Source: Erodium maritimum | Lineage: Eukaryota > Streptophyta > Magnoliopsida > Geraniales > Geraniaceae | Assembly: GCA_963921825.1 (NCBI GenBank) | Contig: OY997592.1 | Span: 55,200,336 to 55,264,335 of the forward strand | DNA length: 64,000 bases | Direction: 5' to 3' | Shown here: positions 11,071-21,073 of the stretch, piece after piece | How positions within the stretch are numbered: position 1 is the first letter of the stretch | How the letters are laid out: every line of letters begins with the position of its first letter | Made by a program: the position numbers and the translations under genes | The notes under the pieces: generated by a model | Told to the model about the DNA's origin: nothing | What the model saw: only the letters and a program-made list of their open reading frames with translations | Database searches by the model: none

Positions 11071-13162
11071 TAGTCAGGGCCGAGATCCGGCTACTTTTCC
11101 CTACCTCGTGCGTGTTCTCCAAAAGCCAACCAACAAGCTCCGGCGTGATCTCAGTCACTCGCCTAGCTTTCCTTTCCCTCTGTCTGCAGCACGATCTAAA
11201 AGAACACAATTTTAAGTACTCTTAAGTTCGCAGACATAAACTGTAATTTAACAAACTTAACGCCCAAAAGTAACCCCGACAATGTCGATCACTCCCAAAC
11301 TTCCCAATTACTCGACATTGTCGATATTGGACCCGGAAAGGCTCGATTCGCCCGACGTAGCGAATCTGCCCGGGTTTTGAAAACGCGCTTCCGGGGCTCC
11401 GAAAATTCCCGTTTTCGTTTCTACGGTCTTAGAATAATTCAAGGGTTCCTGGGCACTCGACGGAATCGAATTCCGACTTCCGAGTCATTTAATTAACGTT
11501 TAAAGTTTCTAATCCCGTCAATTACAACTTTTACAATTTAATTCCAAATTTCGATCCGGTTGTGGATTAATGACTTGGAGAACGTTCTAAACCACCTGAA
11601 CACAAAAACCCGATACTCGGGCATGTGGGCCCCACACGACCACAATGGCAAAATTCCCTTTTTGCCCCAAAACGTTCCTAACGAACCCCAAACCTCAACC
11701 ATTCATCTTTAAACCAATTCTAACCAAAACCCAACCATATTTGAATCGTTTAAACTCAAACCCTAAAATTCGAACTTAACAAAACGAAAATCGGTTAGGT
11801 GCTCACCGTAGAGAATGACGGTGTGAACTCGATTCTTCTATCGTTGAGACTATCCACCGGTCGGATGATCGAGAAATGGCAAAACCCCCAAACTTTATTC
11901 TCTTTTTTTTCTCCCTTTTCTCCTTCTCTTTCCTCTCTCCACTTTTTCTCTCTGAAACTCTCATTTTTTTTCTAACTTTGCCGAGACATCACAATTGTCT
12001 TCCCTTTTGTTTTGTTTTAAAAAGTAACAAAATAATACTTAATTATAAACTAACACTATTGAAGTCTTCTCTTGTCTTGTCCAAAAACCTAACACCACCA
12101 CATAGTTGACATGTGGTCAAGTGGGTCCCACACCTTTTTGGAAAATATCTTCTAGATATTTTTCAGTCAGATTCGCGAAATTCGGCAGTTTCGGGCCCCG
12201 AACAGGCACTTTTTCCAAGAAATTACGAAACTTCATGGGCTACAAGGAAACGGCTCAACTAAGACCGCTGCGACGACGGCTAAGCTTTTTGGATCCAAAA
12301 CGAACCTCGAATGGACCAAAACGTCGCTCGGTTGACTTTTCCTGCGAAAAGTCAACATTTCCCAAATTGGTCAGAAAGTTGCCCTGAGTCCCCCGGAACT
12401 CACTTTGGTCGATATCGGGGTCAACTTAAGTCCGGTATGACCCTCGGGGTCAATTTTAGGTTCAGTTAAGTATCTGTCTTAAAATTTTTAATTTTTCCTG
12501 TTTTTCGCATATTTGACTGGCGTTGACCGGAAGTGGTTATTACAGATCCAAAACCAGAAGTCTGAAACAAACCCTCAACGGGGCAACAACAAGGCCTGAC
12601 AACGCCAAAGACCGGAAACAACAAGGGAGGATAAGAGAAGAAGGAAACCCGAACCCCAGGAGAAGGAAAGGAAGGAGGGAAGATCCACAACCCACTTCAC
12701 CCGAATAGTGAGGAAAGGTCTCCCTCTAGCAGATCTGACCCAACCACCGGAGAAAAGGTCGACCAAGGCTGAAGAAGAAACGAGGGAAGAACAAAGGAGG
12801 GTCGAGGCGAAGGAGAAAGGGTAGGAAGGAAGGAGACAGTCAGGTGAAGGCAACCGAGTCCCAAACCCCAAAAGCCAACAGAAAACACCCCAAAAGACTA
12901 GATCCAGTCGAAGAGCTCCTTCCACAGTGTCAACACGACACCAAAACGACCGGACAACGCCAGATTAACCTCCATCGGAACAAGGCAAGGAGGGACTGGC
13001 ATATGTAAATCGAGGGTGGATCTGAGTCAAACGAGGAAGGGATAAAAAAGGAGAGAGGAGGAGGGGGAAAGGTAGCCACCGGCGTTGTCACCAGCTCCAG
13101 AGGAGGCCGGATTCAACGTCGGCGGCGACGGAGAAAGGGTTAGGGTTGTTCATGTACATGTT

Positions 13163-14784
13163 AATCATGATAATGATATACAAGAACAACAAATTCATGT
13201 CTAAGCACCACATGATGGAGTTGAAATGAATGAGCCTATGATAGATAAATCACTAAGAAACTTGTTATTTCTAATTATTATAAGGTCTATATATATGATT
13301 CCAATTATAACTTTAAAATCACAAAGTGGTACGGTTCTGTTTTTCATAATCCATAGAAAATGAATTGTAGATCATTATGATTTAGAGCTTCACCAAATAG
13401 AAGTGAAAACTACTTTTCTAGAATGAGAACTTAGATGAAGTATTTACTTGGGTAAACCTGAAGATTTTGTGGTTGATAGAAAAGAACACACGGTGTGTAA
13501 ACTTAAGGAGTCGATATACAAACTTAGATTATTTTCCCAATGATGGTATCTAAAGTTCAATGATATTATCATATCCTTTGGATTTAATGAAAACATCCTT
13601 GATCGATGTATGTATCTAGAGATCAGTGGGAGTAAGTTTATACATCTTGGTCTGTATGTTGACGACATCTTGCTTGCTATTAATGATCTTGGTTTATAAT
13701 GGTCGAACCAAGAAATTTGTCTCTAGAGATTTTGGAATGAAATGTATGACTGAGACATCCTTTGTGATCTATTGATCAGTAGATCGCAAGGATGGTGGGG
13801 ATTTTCTCATAAAACATACATTATAAAATTCTGGAGAGATTCAAGATGAATAAATGCTTTATAATTGTTGTTCCCATTGAAATACTAATTTTGGTCTCAA
13901 ATAATGACCAAAGAATGAACTGGAAACTATTTTATGAATTTTTTTATGTGAAGTTGCAAAGGAAGTGTTGAGGTATCTGCAAGAATGACAAATTTTATGT
14001 TCACTTTTAAGAGATCTTATCACCTTAGGGTGATGGATATGCAGATTCAAATTTCATGAAAAAGTGTGACATAGAATGTCATTTCTATTTTCATTATGGG
14101 GGTTAAGTTCGTAGCCTGCTTTGAGGCTACGGTTTATGACTACAAAATTTAATTTCAGGACTTGAAATTGTCGACTTTATCGTCAAGTTGCTGAAAATTT
14201 ACGTGATATTTTGTAGTAGTCTTCTTTATGAAACACAAAGTATCATATGTGAGTGGTACAATTTTTCGTTAAAGAAGAATTTTAGAAACAAAGAGTGTCA
14301 ATCAAACAAATTAGCACAATTCTTATGATTGCAGACCCATTAAGAAATAATTGCCCCTAAGACATTTATAGATTATGTTGAAAGCATGGGGATTATTGGA
14401 TGTCATCATTCATGTTATTTTAAGTTTTATGTGATTGACATCTTGAGCTCTCTTATTTTGTTTCTAATATAATTTATGAATCTTGTTTTATGTTTGACAT
14501 ATGCATTATGTGAACAAACATGATTTCGTCTTTAATAAGACAGTATGTGACCATTATTGAAAACCTTATTATGTGTCTTGTTGAGTGTGATGCTAATATC
14601 GTGATACATAGAAGGGACTACGCCGTAAATTGATGTACAACCGCTATGATCCTTATTAGTTGTCATATTTGATAATGACTTATGTCGTAACCAATATTAT
14701 GATAATTAATTTACCTTATACAATGCGCAAATTATGATGAACAAAATTATACGCACATAATGATACATGGCCCAAGTGGGAGAA
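13163..14784 (+). pseudogene. Copia-1 pol fragment: reverse transcriptase and RNase H (broken)
   Basis: Resumes Copia-1 after the LINE-like insertion. Around 13440-13700 the translation shows the Copia RT stretch with GKPEDFVV, VCKLKESIY and the catalytic YVDDILL box. Downstream, SQG/HKTYI- and PKNELERK-like stretches and an RNase H tail (VKEEF, then SIKQIS and MIADPL near 14290-14340) follow. Many stops and frameshifts are present. The 3' LTR follows directly at 14785. The element is old compared with the LINE and the solo LTRs nested in it. Confidence 0.85.
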
Positions 14785-15106
14785 TATTGGATTTTATTAT
14801 GTCTAAGCTCATTATGTGGTCCAAGTATGTTGGTTTAATTCAGGTAGTTATTATTGGTTTATTTAATTAAAGGTAATTCCTACTATGACCTTGATGGTGG
14901 GTATATATAAACCAAACCCTAGGAATTGGTCCTCTCTCTACTCATTATGTTAGGTTTTTTTAGCCATCACAAAATCTAAATCAATACGCCTAAAGGAGTC
15001 AAGCGAGAGAAATCGATTCCATCACTCAAGTCCTATCGTTGTTCTTATGGATCAAGGTACGTTATCTCGATCTATTATTGATTGTGAAAATCATAGTGTT
15101 CTAACA
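14785..15106 (+). mobile_element. Copia-1 3' LTR
   Basis: A purine-rich tract (AAGTGGGAGAA, 14774-14784) of Copia polypurine type precedes TATTGGATTTT, a decayed TGTTGGA start. The LTR ends GTTCTAACA at 15106, the inverted counterpart. TATATATAAACC near 14915 could be its TATA box. Length is about 322 bp. The matching 5' LTR is not in the window. Confidence 0.7.
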
Positions 15107-15408
15107 TCTAAGCTTTATGTTTTATGCAATATTATGGATTCAATTGCATGATTATGATTCAATTAAAACTTACAAGAGATGCCAAATCAAGTGTTACATG
15201 ACGCGGTATCCAAACAGAAGCCTGAGAATGCTGAACCAATGAGTCATGTGCAGAACCTGGTGGTACTGATGAAAAATGGCCTTGAGCAGTGCCATATTGT
15301 TCTGGTTGTTGTCGTTCATATGAATCATGAACAGATCGACTAGGCCATTGAGAACCAGAATTAAAACCTTGATCAAATCGCTTGCGACATGTAGAGGCTA
15401 TGTGGTTC

Positions 15409-16210
15409 TGTAATAACCACTTCTGGTCAACGTCAGTCAAACCTGCGAAAAACAGAAAAAATTAAAAAAATTTGAGGCAGACACTTAACTTAACCTAAAT
15501 TGACCCCGAGGGTCATACCGGACTTAAGTTGAGCCCGTTATCAACCAAAATGAGTTCCAGGGGACTCAGGGCAACTTCCTGATCAATTTGGGAAATGTTG
15601 ACTTTTCGCTGGAAAAGTCAACCGGACGACGTTTTGGTCCATTCGAGGACCGTTTGAGATCCAAAACGCTTAACCGTCGTCGCAGCGGTCTTAGTTGAGC
15701 CGTTTCCTTGTAGCCCGTCAAGTTTCGTAATGTATGGAAAAAAGTGCCCGTTCGGGGCCCGAAACGTCCAATTTTCGCGAAACTGATTGGAAAATATCAA
15801 CTAGATATTTTCCAAAAGGTGTGGGACCCACCTTGACACATGTCCTAAATGTGGTGGTGTTAGTTTTGGGGGGGAAATGGGTGGTTGTGAGGGTGTGGCC
15901 GAAACTAAGGGGTAAAAGGGGGGAAAAGTGTAGTTAGTTGTTAGTTGATTTAATTACAAAGAAGAAGAAAGGTTTTAGAGAGAGAAGAAGAAGGAGAAGA
16001 AGAGAGAAGAAAGGAAGTGGAGTTAGGGTTTGATTTTCAACCATTGGATCGATTCAAACCAAGAAGTAAATCTCTTCCCCTCGTCTTCCTCTCGAGTAAG
16101 CACTAACCCGATTCTCGTTTCGTTTATTTTCTTGAAAGCTAGGGTTTGAGTATAAACTAAGACTTAGGGTTGTGTAGAGTTTGGGAGGTGTTGGAGACGT
16201 TTTGGAGGCC
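15409..16210 (+). mobile_element. 5' LTR of the Gypsy element, 3' two-thirds missing
   Basis: Matches 21074-21869 of the 3' LTR, then stops at the phrase ACGTTTTGGAG (16198-16208). After this the 3' LTR continues with GTGTTTGGGG, whereas this copy goes straight to GCCGGCGG and the gag ATG at 16232. About 2 kb of LTR, the primer-binding site and any leader are therefore absent. It keeps the U3-like part, and a TATA-like TTAATTACAAAG lies near 15950. Confidence 0.88.
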
Positions 16211-16231
16211 GGCGGTAAGCGGATACTGATT

Positions 16232-17673
16232 ATGGCTCGTGGTAAGCGGGGACGACCATCAGGAACACGGGGCCAAGCACCCACGCGAGGCCGGCGGGGA
16301 CGGTCAGCAGGGGCACCTGGGAGGGTGCCAACCGTCGAGCCCGCCGACTACGCGGAGGCACAAGGTACTCCTGTCGGAGAAGACAGGAGAAGTGATGCGG
16401 GGCCGTCTGCAGGCACCCCCAGTGTTCCGCCAGTCGCGGACCCTCCAGTGATGACTGCCCTAGATGAGCTCACCAGGACCGTTCAGAGTCTGGTGGCGGT
16501 CATCGCCAGCCGAGAGTCGGCTTCGCCAGCACCAGAGGCAGCCGCGGTCCCGGTGAGGGCCGCTCAGACAGAGGATCATACCTCCCGAGCGCTACTAGAT
16601 TTCCTGAAGCTCGGGATACCTATTTTTGTCGGGGAACCGAATCCCGACCTGGCCGAGCGATGGATAGAGCAGGTCACACGAGACCTGGACACATCGGGTG
16701 TCGAGGATGGCCGTCGGAGAGTGTCCTTCGCGGCCCATCAGCTGAGAGACAACGCCAACCACTGGTGGGGGCGGGTGAAGGACACGGTCGGATACGACTA
16801 CAGCGTATTCCAAGGGGTATTCATGGCACAGTACTTCCCCGAGTCGGCTCGGCTGGAGCGACATCTGCAGTTCTTAGACCTGGAGCTAGGGGGATGACGG
16901 TAGGAAAGTACGAGGCCAGGTTCACAGCCTTGGCCAGATTCGCGCCTGAGATGGTGACGAGCGAGACGAACCGTTGCCTGCGGTTCCAGGACGGACTGAG
17001 GCTGGGCATCCGGAACCAAGTTCTCGCCTTGAGGATACGGAAGTATACCAACCTCGTGGACACTGCGGCTACAGTAGAGCAGGGCACCCGGGATGCGGCC
17101 AGGGGCCGTGAGGTCCGACCTCGGCCGATCAGTTGGGCAGGGCCGTTAGACTCACGAGACTCGCGGAGGCAGAGGACCGCGGGATTCTTCCGACCACCGC
17201 CTCACCAGAGTGGATCGAGACAGCAGGGGTCAGTAGCATCGGTATGGCCAGCCGTCTCAGAGAGGGGGCCGACATGTTATCTGTGCGGGGAGACAAGCCA
17301 TTTGCAGCGAGGGTGCAGAGCCAGGGGAGGGCTCACGGCACCACCATCGACCAGCCGGACAGGCCAGAGCTCGGGGTCGAGAGCCGACGAGGTTTGCTGT
17401 TTCCGGTGCGGCCGGATGGGACACACTATGGCATGGTGCCGCGAGCAGTTAGGAGAGACATCAGCGCAGCGACCGCAGTAGTCGCGGCCAGTACAGTCGC
17501 ACAGGGGTCGCCCTAGACAGAGTCAGCAGCCGAGGCCGTCACGACCGTCGACGAGCGCACCGATTCCGAGACAGCAGCAGAGTCACGGGTATCCAGCAGC
17601 CAGTGCGAAGGGTCAGAGGCAGCAGGCCTCGCAGGGGAGAGTATATGCAGTCACCGTCTCCAGAGCCCCATGA
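16232..17673 (+). pseudogene. Gypsy gag (capsid and two zinc knuckles), frameshifted
   Basis: I take ATG 16232 (MARGKRGRPSG) as the start. The Arg/Gly/Pro-rich N-terminus is followed by a Retrotrans_gag capsid domain (WIEQVTRDL, AHQLRDNANHWW, then ARFAPEMV). A one-base deletion near 16891 moves the reading from one frame to the next. Two CCHC zinc knuckles follow, CYLCGETSHLQRGC and CFRCGRMGHTMAWC. In-frame TAG at 17479 and TGA at 17671 interrupt the Gln-rich linker before the protease; both are one transition from CAG and CGA. Such capsids package element RNA in the cytoplasm. Confidence 0.88.
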
Positions 17674-20600
17674 CCTAGCACGTACCGTGAGACCATCCAG
17701 GGTACGTGTTTATTGTATCATTTATGGGCTTTATTCTTGTTTGATACCGGGGCATCGCACTCTTTTATTTCGTCGGGTTGTGCTGAGAGGTTGGGGTTAA
17801 GCTTAGAGCCGTTGAGTTCACCCCTATGCCTGGACACTCCAGTTGGGGGTGGTGCATCGTTGACTAGAGTATGTCGTGCCTGCGAGATTAGAGTCGCAGA
17901 CTGTCCTTGCCCTGGTGATCTTCTCGTGTTGGGGATGACTACCTTTGATGTGATCTTGGGTATGGATTGGCTGTCGAGGTACCGAGCCAACATAGATTAC
18001 TACAGACGACGAGTGATAGTGACAGTGGGCGGTACGAAGGTGACGTGCGTGCTGGGGAGTAAGAGCGGGGTCCTCCTGTCGGCGTTGTCCGCAGAGGAGG
18101 AAGTATCGGTTGTGCAGAGCCGAGAGTTACCGAGAGTGGTATGCGAGTTCCCCGAGGTCTTTCCTGAGGAGTTGAGCGGGCTGCCACCGATTCGTGAGGT
18201 GGAGTTCGGGATTGACCTAGTACCGGGAACGGCGGCGATATCGATGGCACCTTACAGGTTTGCGCCGACAGAGTTGACTGAGCTGAAGCGTCAGCTGGAG
18301 GAGCTTCAGCAGAAGGGGTTTATCCGTCCGAGTGCATCGCCGTGGGGAGCACCATCACTCTTCGTGAAGAAGAAGAAGAGTGGAGAGCTACGGATGTGTA
18401 TAGATTACCAAAAGCTGAACCGTTTACGGTGAAGAACCGGTACCCGATGCCGATGATCGATGACCTGTTCGACCAGTTGAGAGGGGCGACTCACTTCTCG
18501 AAGATCGATCTGCGATCCGGTTATTATCAGTTGCGAGTCCGTGAGGGGGACGTCGCAAAGACTGCATTCCGGACACGCTATGGGCATTACGAGTTCCTGG
18601 TGATGCCATTCGGACTGACGAACGCGCCAGCAGCGTTCATGGACCTGATGAACAGCATCTTCCGGCCGTACCTAGATCAGTTTGTAGTGGTCTTCGTGGA
18701 CGACATCCTGATATATTCGCAGAGCGAGGCGGCGCATAAGTCACATCTGAGGGTTGTTTTGACACTATTGCGCGAGCATCAGCTATATGCCAACCGGGAG
18801 AAGTGCGAGTTCTGGCTCTCTGAGGTGAGATTCCTCGGTCACATCGTGTCCCGTGACGGTATCCTGGTCGATCCGTCGAAGATCGACGCGGTCTCGAAGT
18901 GGGCACGGCCCACGAGTGTTTTCGAGATCCGCAACTTTCTGGGATTGGCAGGCTACTATCGGCGATTTGTCCAGGACTTTGCACGACTAGCCGCGCCGAT
19001 GACTCTGTTGACGCGCAAGGGTGTCGGGTTCGTGTGGACAGATGACTATGAGCGTGCATTCGCGGAGTTGAAGACTCGACTGACTACAGCTCCAGTGTTA
19101 GTGGTGCCCGAACGAGGGATTGGTTATGATGTTTACTGTGATGCGTCCGGAGAGGGACTGGGCTGCGTGCTGATGCAGTTGGTCAGAGTTATGGCTTATG
19201 GCTCCAGGCAGCTGAAGACGCACGAGCGCAACTATACTACCCACGACTTGGAGCTAGCAGCAGTCGTATTTGCGCTAAAGAGCTGACGATATTATCTGTA
19301 TGGCGAGGGGTTTCAGGTGTTCTCAGATCACAAGAGCCTCAAGTACATATTTTCCCAGCGGGACCTGAACATGCGCCAGCAACGGTGGATGGAGCTACTC
19401 GAGGAGTACGACTTCGAGCTACACTACCATCCGGGCAAGGCAAACGTGGTCGCCGACGCCTTGAGTAGGAAGTCGACTCCGAGCCTCGCCAGCATATCTG
19501 TCCGAGAGTGGGACATGATGGGGGACCTGAGCACGTTCGGGCTTGAGCTAGAGGAGGTTACGGGTGACATGGCCATGTGCTCGTTAGTGGCTCAGCCCTC
19601 ACTGTTTGCCCAAGTGTTGGAGGCGCAGACGGAGGACGTTGAGACGGCACAAATCTAAGAGAGGGTCGTCAACGGCGACGAGGTAGTAGGTTGGAAGATC
19701 AGTACAGATTGGGGACTACAGTACAGAGGAAGACTGTTCGTGCCGGTTAACTGTAGAGACGCCGTGTTACGTGAGGCACACCATTCGCGTCTCACAGTGC
19801 ATCCGGGGGGCACCAAGATGTACCGTGACCTCAGACGGCACTACTGGTGGCGCGGTATGAGGAGAGCCGTCGCAGAATTCGTGTCGAGATGCCTCGTCTG
19901 TCAGCAGGTGAAGGCCGAGCATCAGCGTCCAGCGGGGTTGTTACAGCCACTACCGATTGCTCAGTGGAAGTGGGAACACATTACGATGGACTTCGTGTGT
20001 GGACTACCGAGATCGCCCAAGGGAAACGACGCTGTGTGGGTGGTAGTCGACCGGTTGACCAAGTCAGCCCACTTCCTGGCTATGAGGATGACCGACCCAG
20101 TCGACAAGTTGAGCAGCTTGTATGTTCGAGAGATAGTGCGTCTCCACGGGGTCCCGGTGTCGATAGTGTCTGACAGGGATCCCCGCTTCACGTCCAGGTT
20201 TTAGCCGAGTCTGCAGAAGGCGTTGGGGACCGAGGTGCTACTCACTACAGCACATCATCCTCAGACAGACGGTCAGTCGGAGCGTACCATTCAGATCTTA
20301 GAGGACATGCTGCGAGCATGTGTGCTGGATTTTAGGGGATCTTGGGAGACCCACCTGCCTTTGGCCGAGTTCGCTTACAACAACAGCTTCCAGGCCAGTA
20401 TCGGGATGGCACCGTTCGAAGCGTTGTATGGGAGGCCGTGTCGGTCACTAGTATGCTGGGCAGAGGTGGGGGACAAGAGTCTGCTGGGGCCAGATCTTGT
20501 CAGAGAGACGACGGAGAAGGTCGCATTGATCCGTGATCGATTGAGGACCGCGTAGAGCCGGCAGAAGAGTTATGCAGACAGGCGACGTCGACCTCTTGAG

Positions 20601-21071
20601 TTCGCAGTCGGGGATCACGTGTTCCTGAAGGTGAGACCGAGGAAGGGGCTGGTGCGGTTCAGGCGCAGCGGGGGCAAGTTGGATCCGAGGTACATAGGCC
20701 CGTTCCATATCTTAGACAGAGTAGGAGCCGTGGCTTATCGTCTGGCGTTGCCACCGCAGCTTGGGAGAGTCCATAACGTCTTCCACGTATCCCAGTTGCG
20801 GCAGTACAACGTAGACCCCTCCCACGTCATCGAGTGGACTGATATCGAGGTGGCTGATGACGTCTCCTATGAGGAGTAGCCGGTTCGGATCATGGACACA
20901 CGGCAGCAGATTCTGCGGGGAGGCAAGATTATCCGTTTGGTCCGAGTGCAGTGGAAACATCACGGGGCTAAGTCGACGTGGGAACGCGAGGACGAGGTTC
21001 GCGCGAAGTATCCCGGCCTGTTCGACTCCCGAGGTACGTTTGTTTTAAATTTCGCGGACGAGGTGGGGTAG
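17674..21071 (+). pseudogene. Gypsy pol: protease, RT, RNase H, integrase, chromodomain-like tail
   Basis: Protease: DTGASHSF near 17742. RT: the fingers run to 18427, where a one-base deletion shifts frame, then YxDD-type FVDDILIY near 18700. RNase H: DASGEGLG near 19140 and the VADALSR region near 19455. Integrase: His-His-Cys-Cys finger (REAHHSR...CLVC) near 19770-19890, then the DDE core with Asp in TMDFVCG, Asp in VSDRDPRF and Glu in SERTIQ. C-terminus: a GPF/HVSQL module and a chromodomain-like VQWKHHG...TWEREDEV stretch. In-frame stops at 19284, 19656, 20202, 20553 and 20877 are each one C:G-to-T:A transition from a plausible sense codon. The ORF ends at 21071, two bases before the 3' LTR, so the GAGGTGGGGTA polypurine tract overlaps coding sequence. 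Confidence 0.93.
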
Positions 21072-21073
21072 AC

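Larger units (their letters stand above)
9197..12544 (-). mobile_element. Solo LTR 2 of the long-LTR Gypsy family
   Basis: Target duplication GATCC at 9192-9196 and 12545-12549 is perfect. The first base of the LTR has mutated (AGTCACGCCCC instead of TGTC); the other end, GGTTATTACA, is intact. At 3,348 bp it is the longest copy here. It contains a 47-bp array at 9914-10080, a 58-bp array at about 10200-10740 and three 54-bp units at 10921-11070. Sense is minus. It is the second solo LTR nested in the LINE-like element at 5000-13145. Confidence 0.93.
5000..13145 (-). mobile_element. LINE-like non-autonomous retroelement, minus strand, inserted in Copia-1
   Basis: The element is bounded by a 17-bp direct repeat, TTGTTCATGTACATGTT, at 4983-4999 and 13146-13162. 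The left edge is T-rich, i.e. a poly(A) tail on the minus strand. Long target duplications plus a terminal A-run are the signature of LINE-type target-primed insertion. Removing the two solo LTRs inside it (5478-8635 and 9197-12544) leaves only about 1.6 kb. On the minus strand that remainder is pyrimidine- and tryptophan-codon-rich. It has open stretches (12925-12575, 9257-8757, 5461-5063) but no endonuclease or reverse transcriptase. It is probably a short element mobilised in trans by full LINEs. The 5' end (minus strand) reads CCCTAACCCTTTCTCC. Confidence 0.75.
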
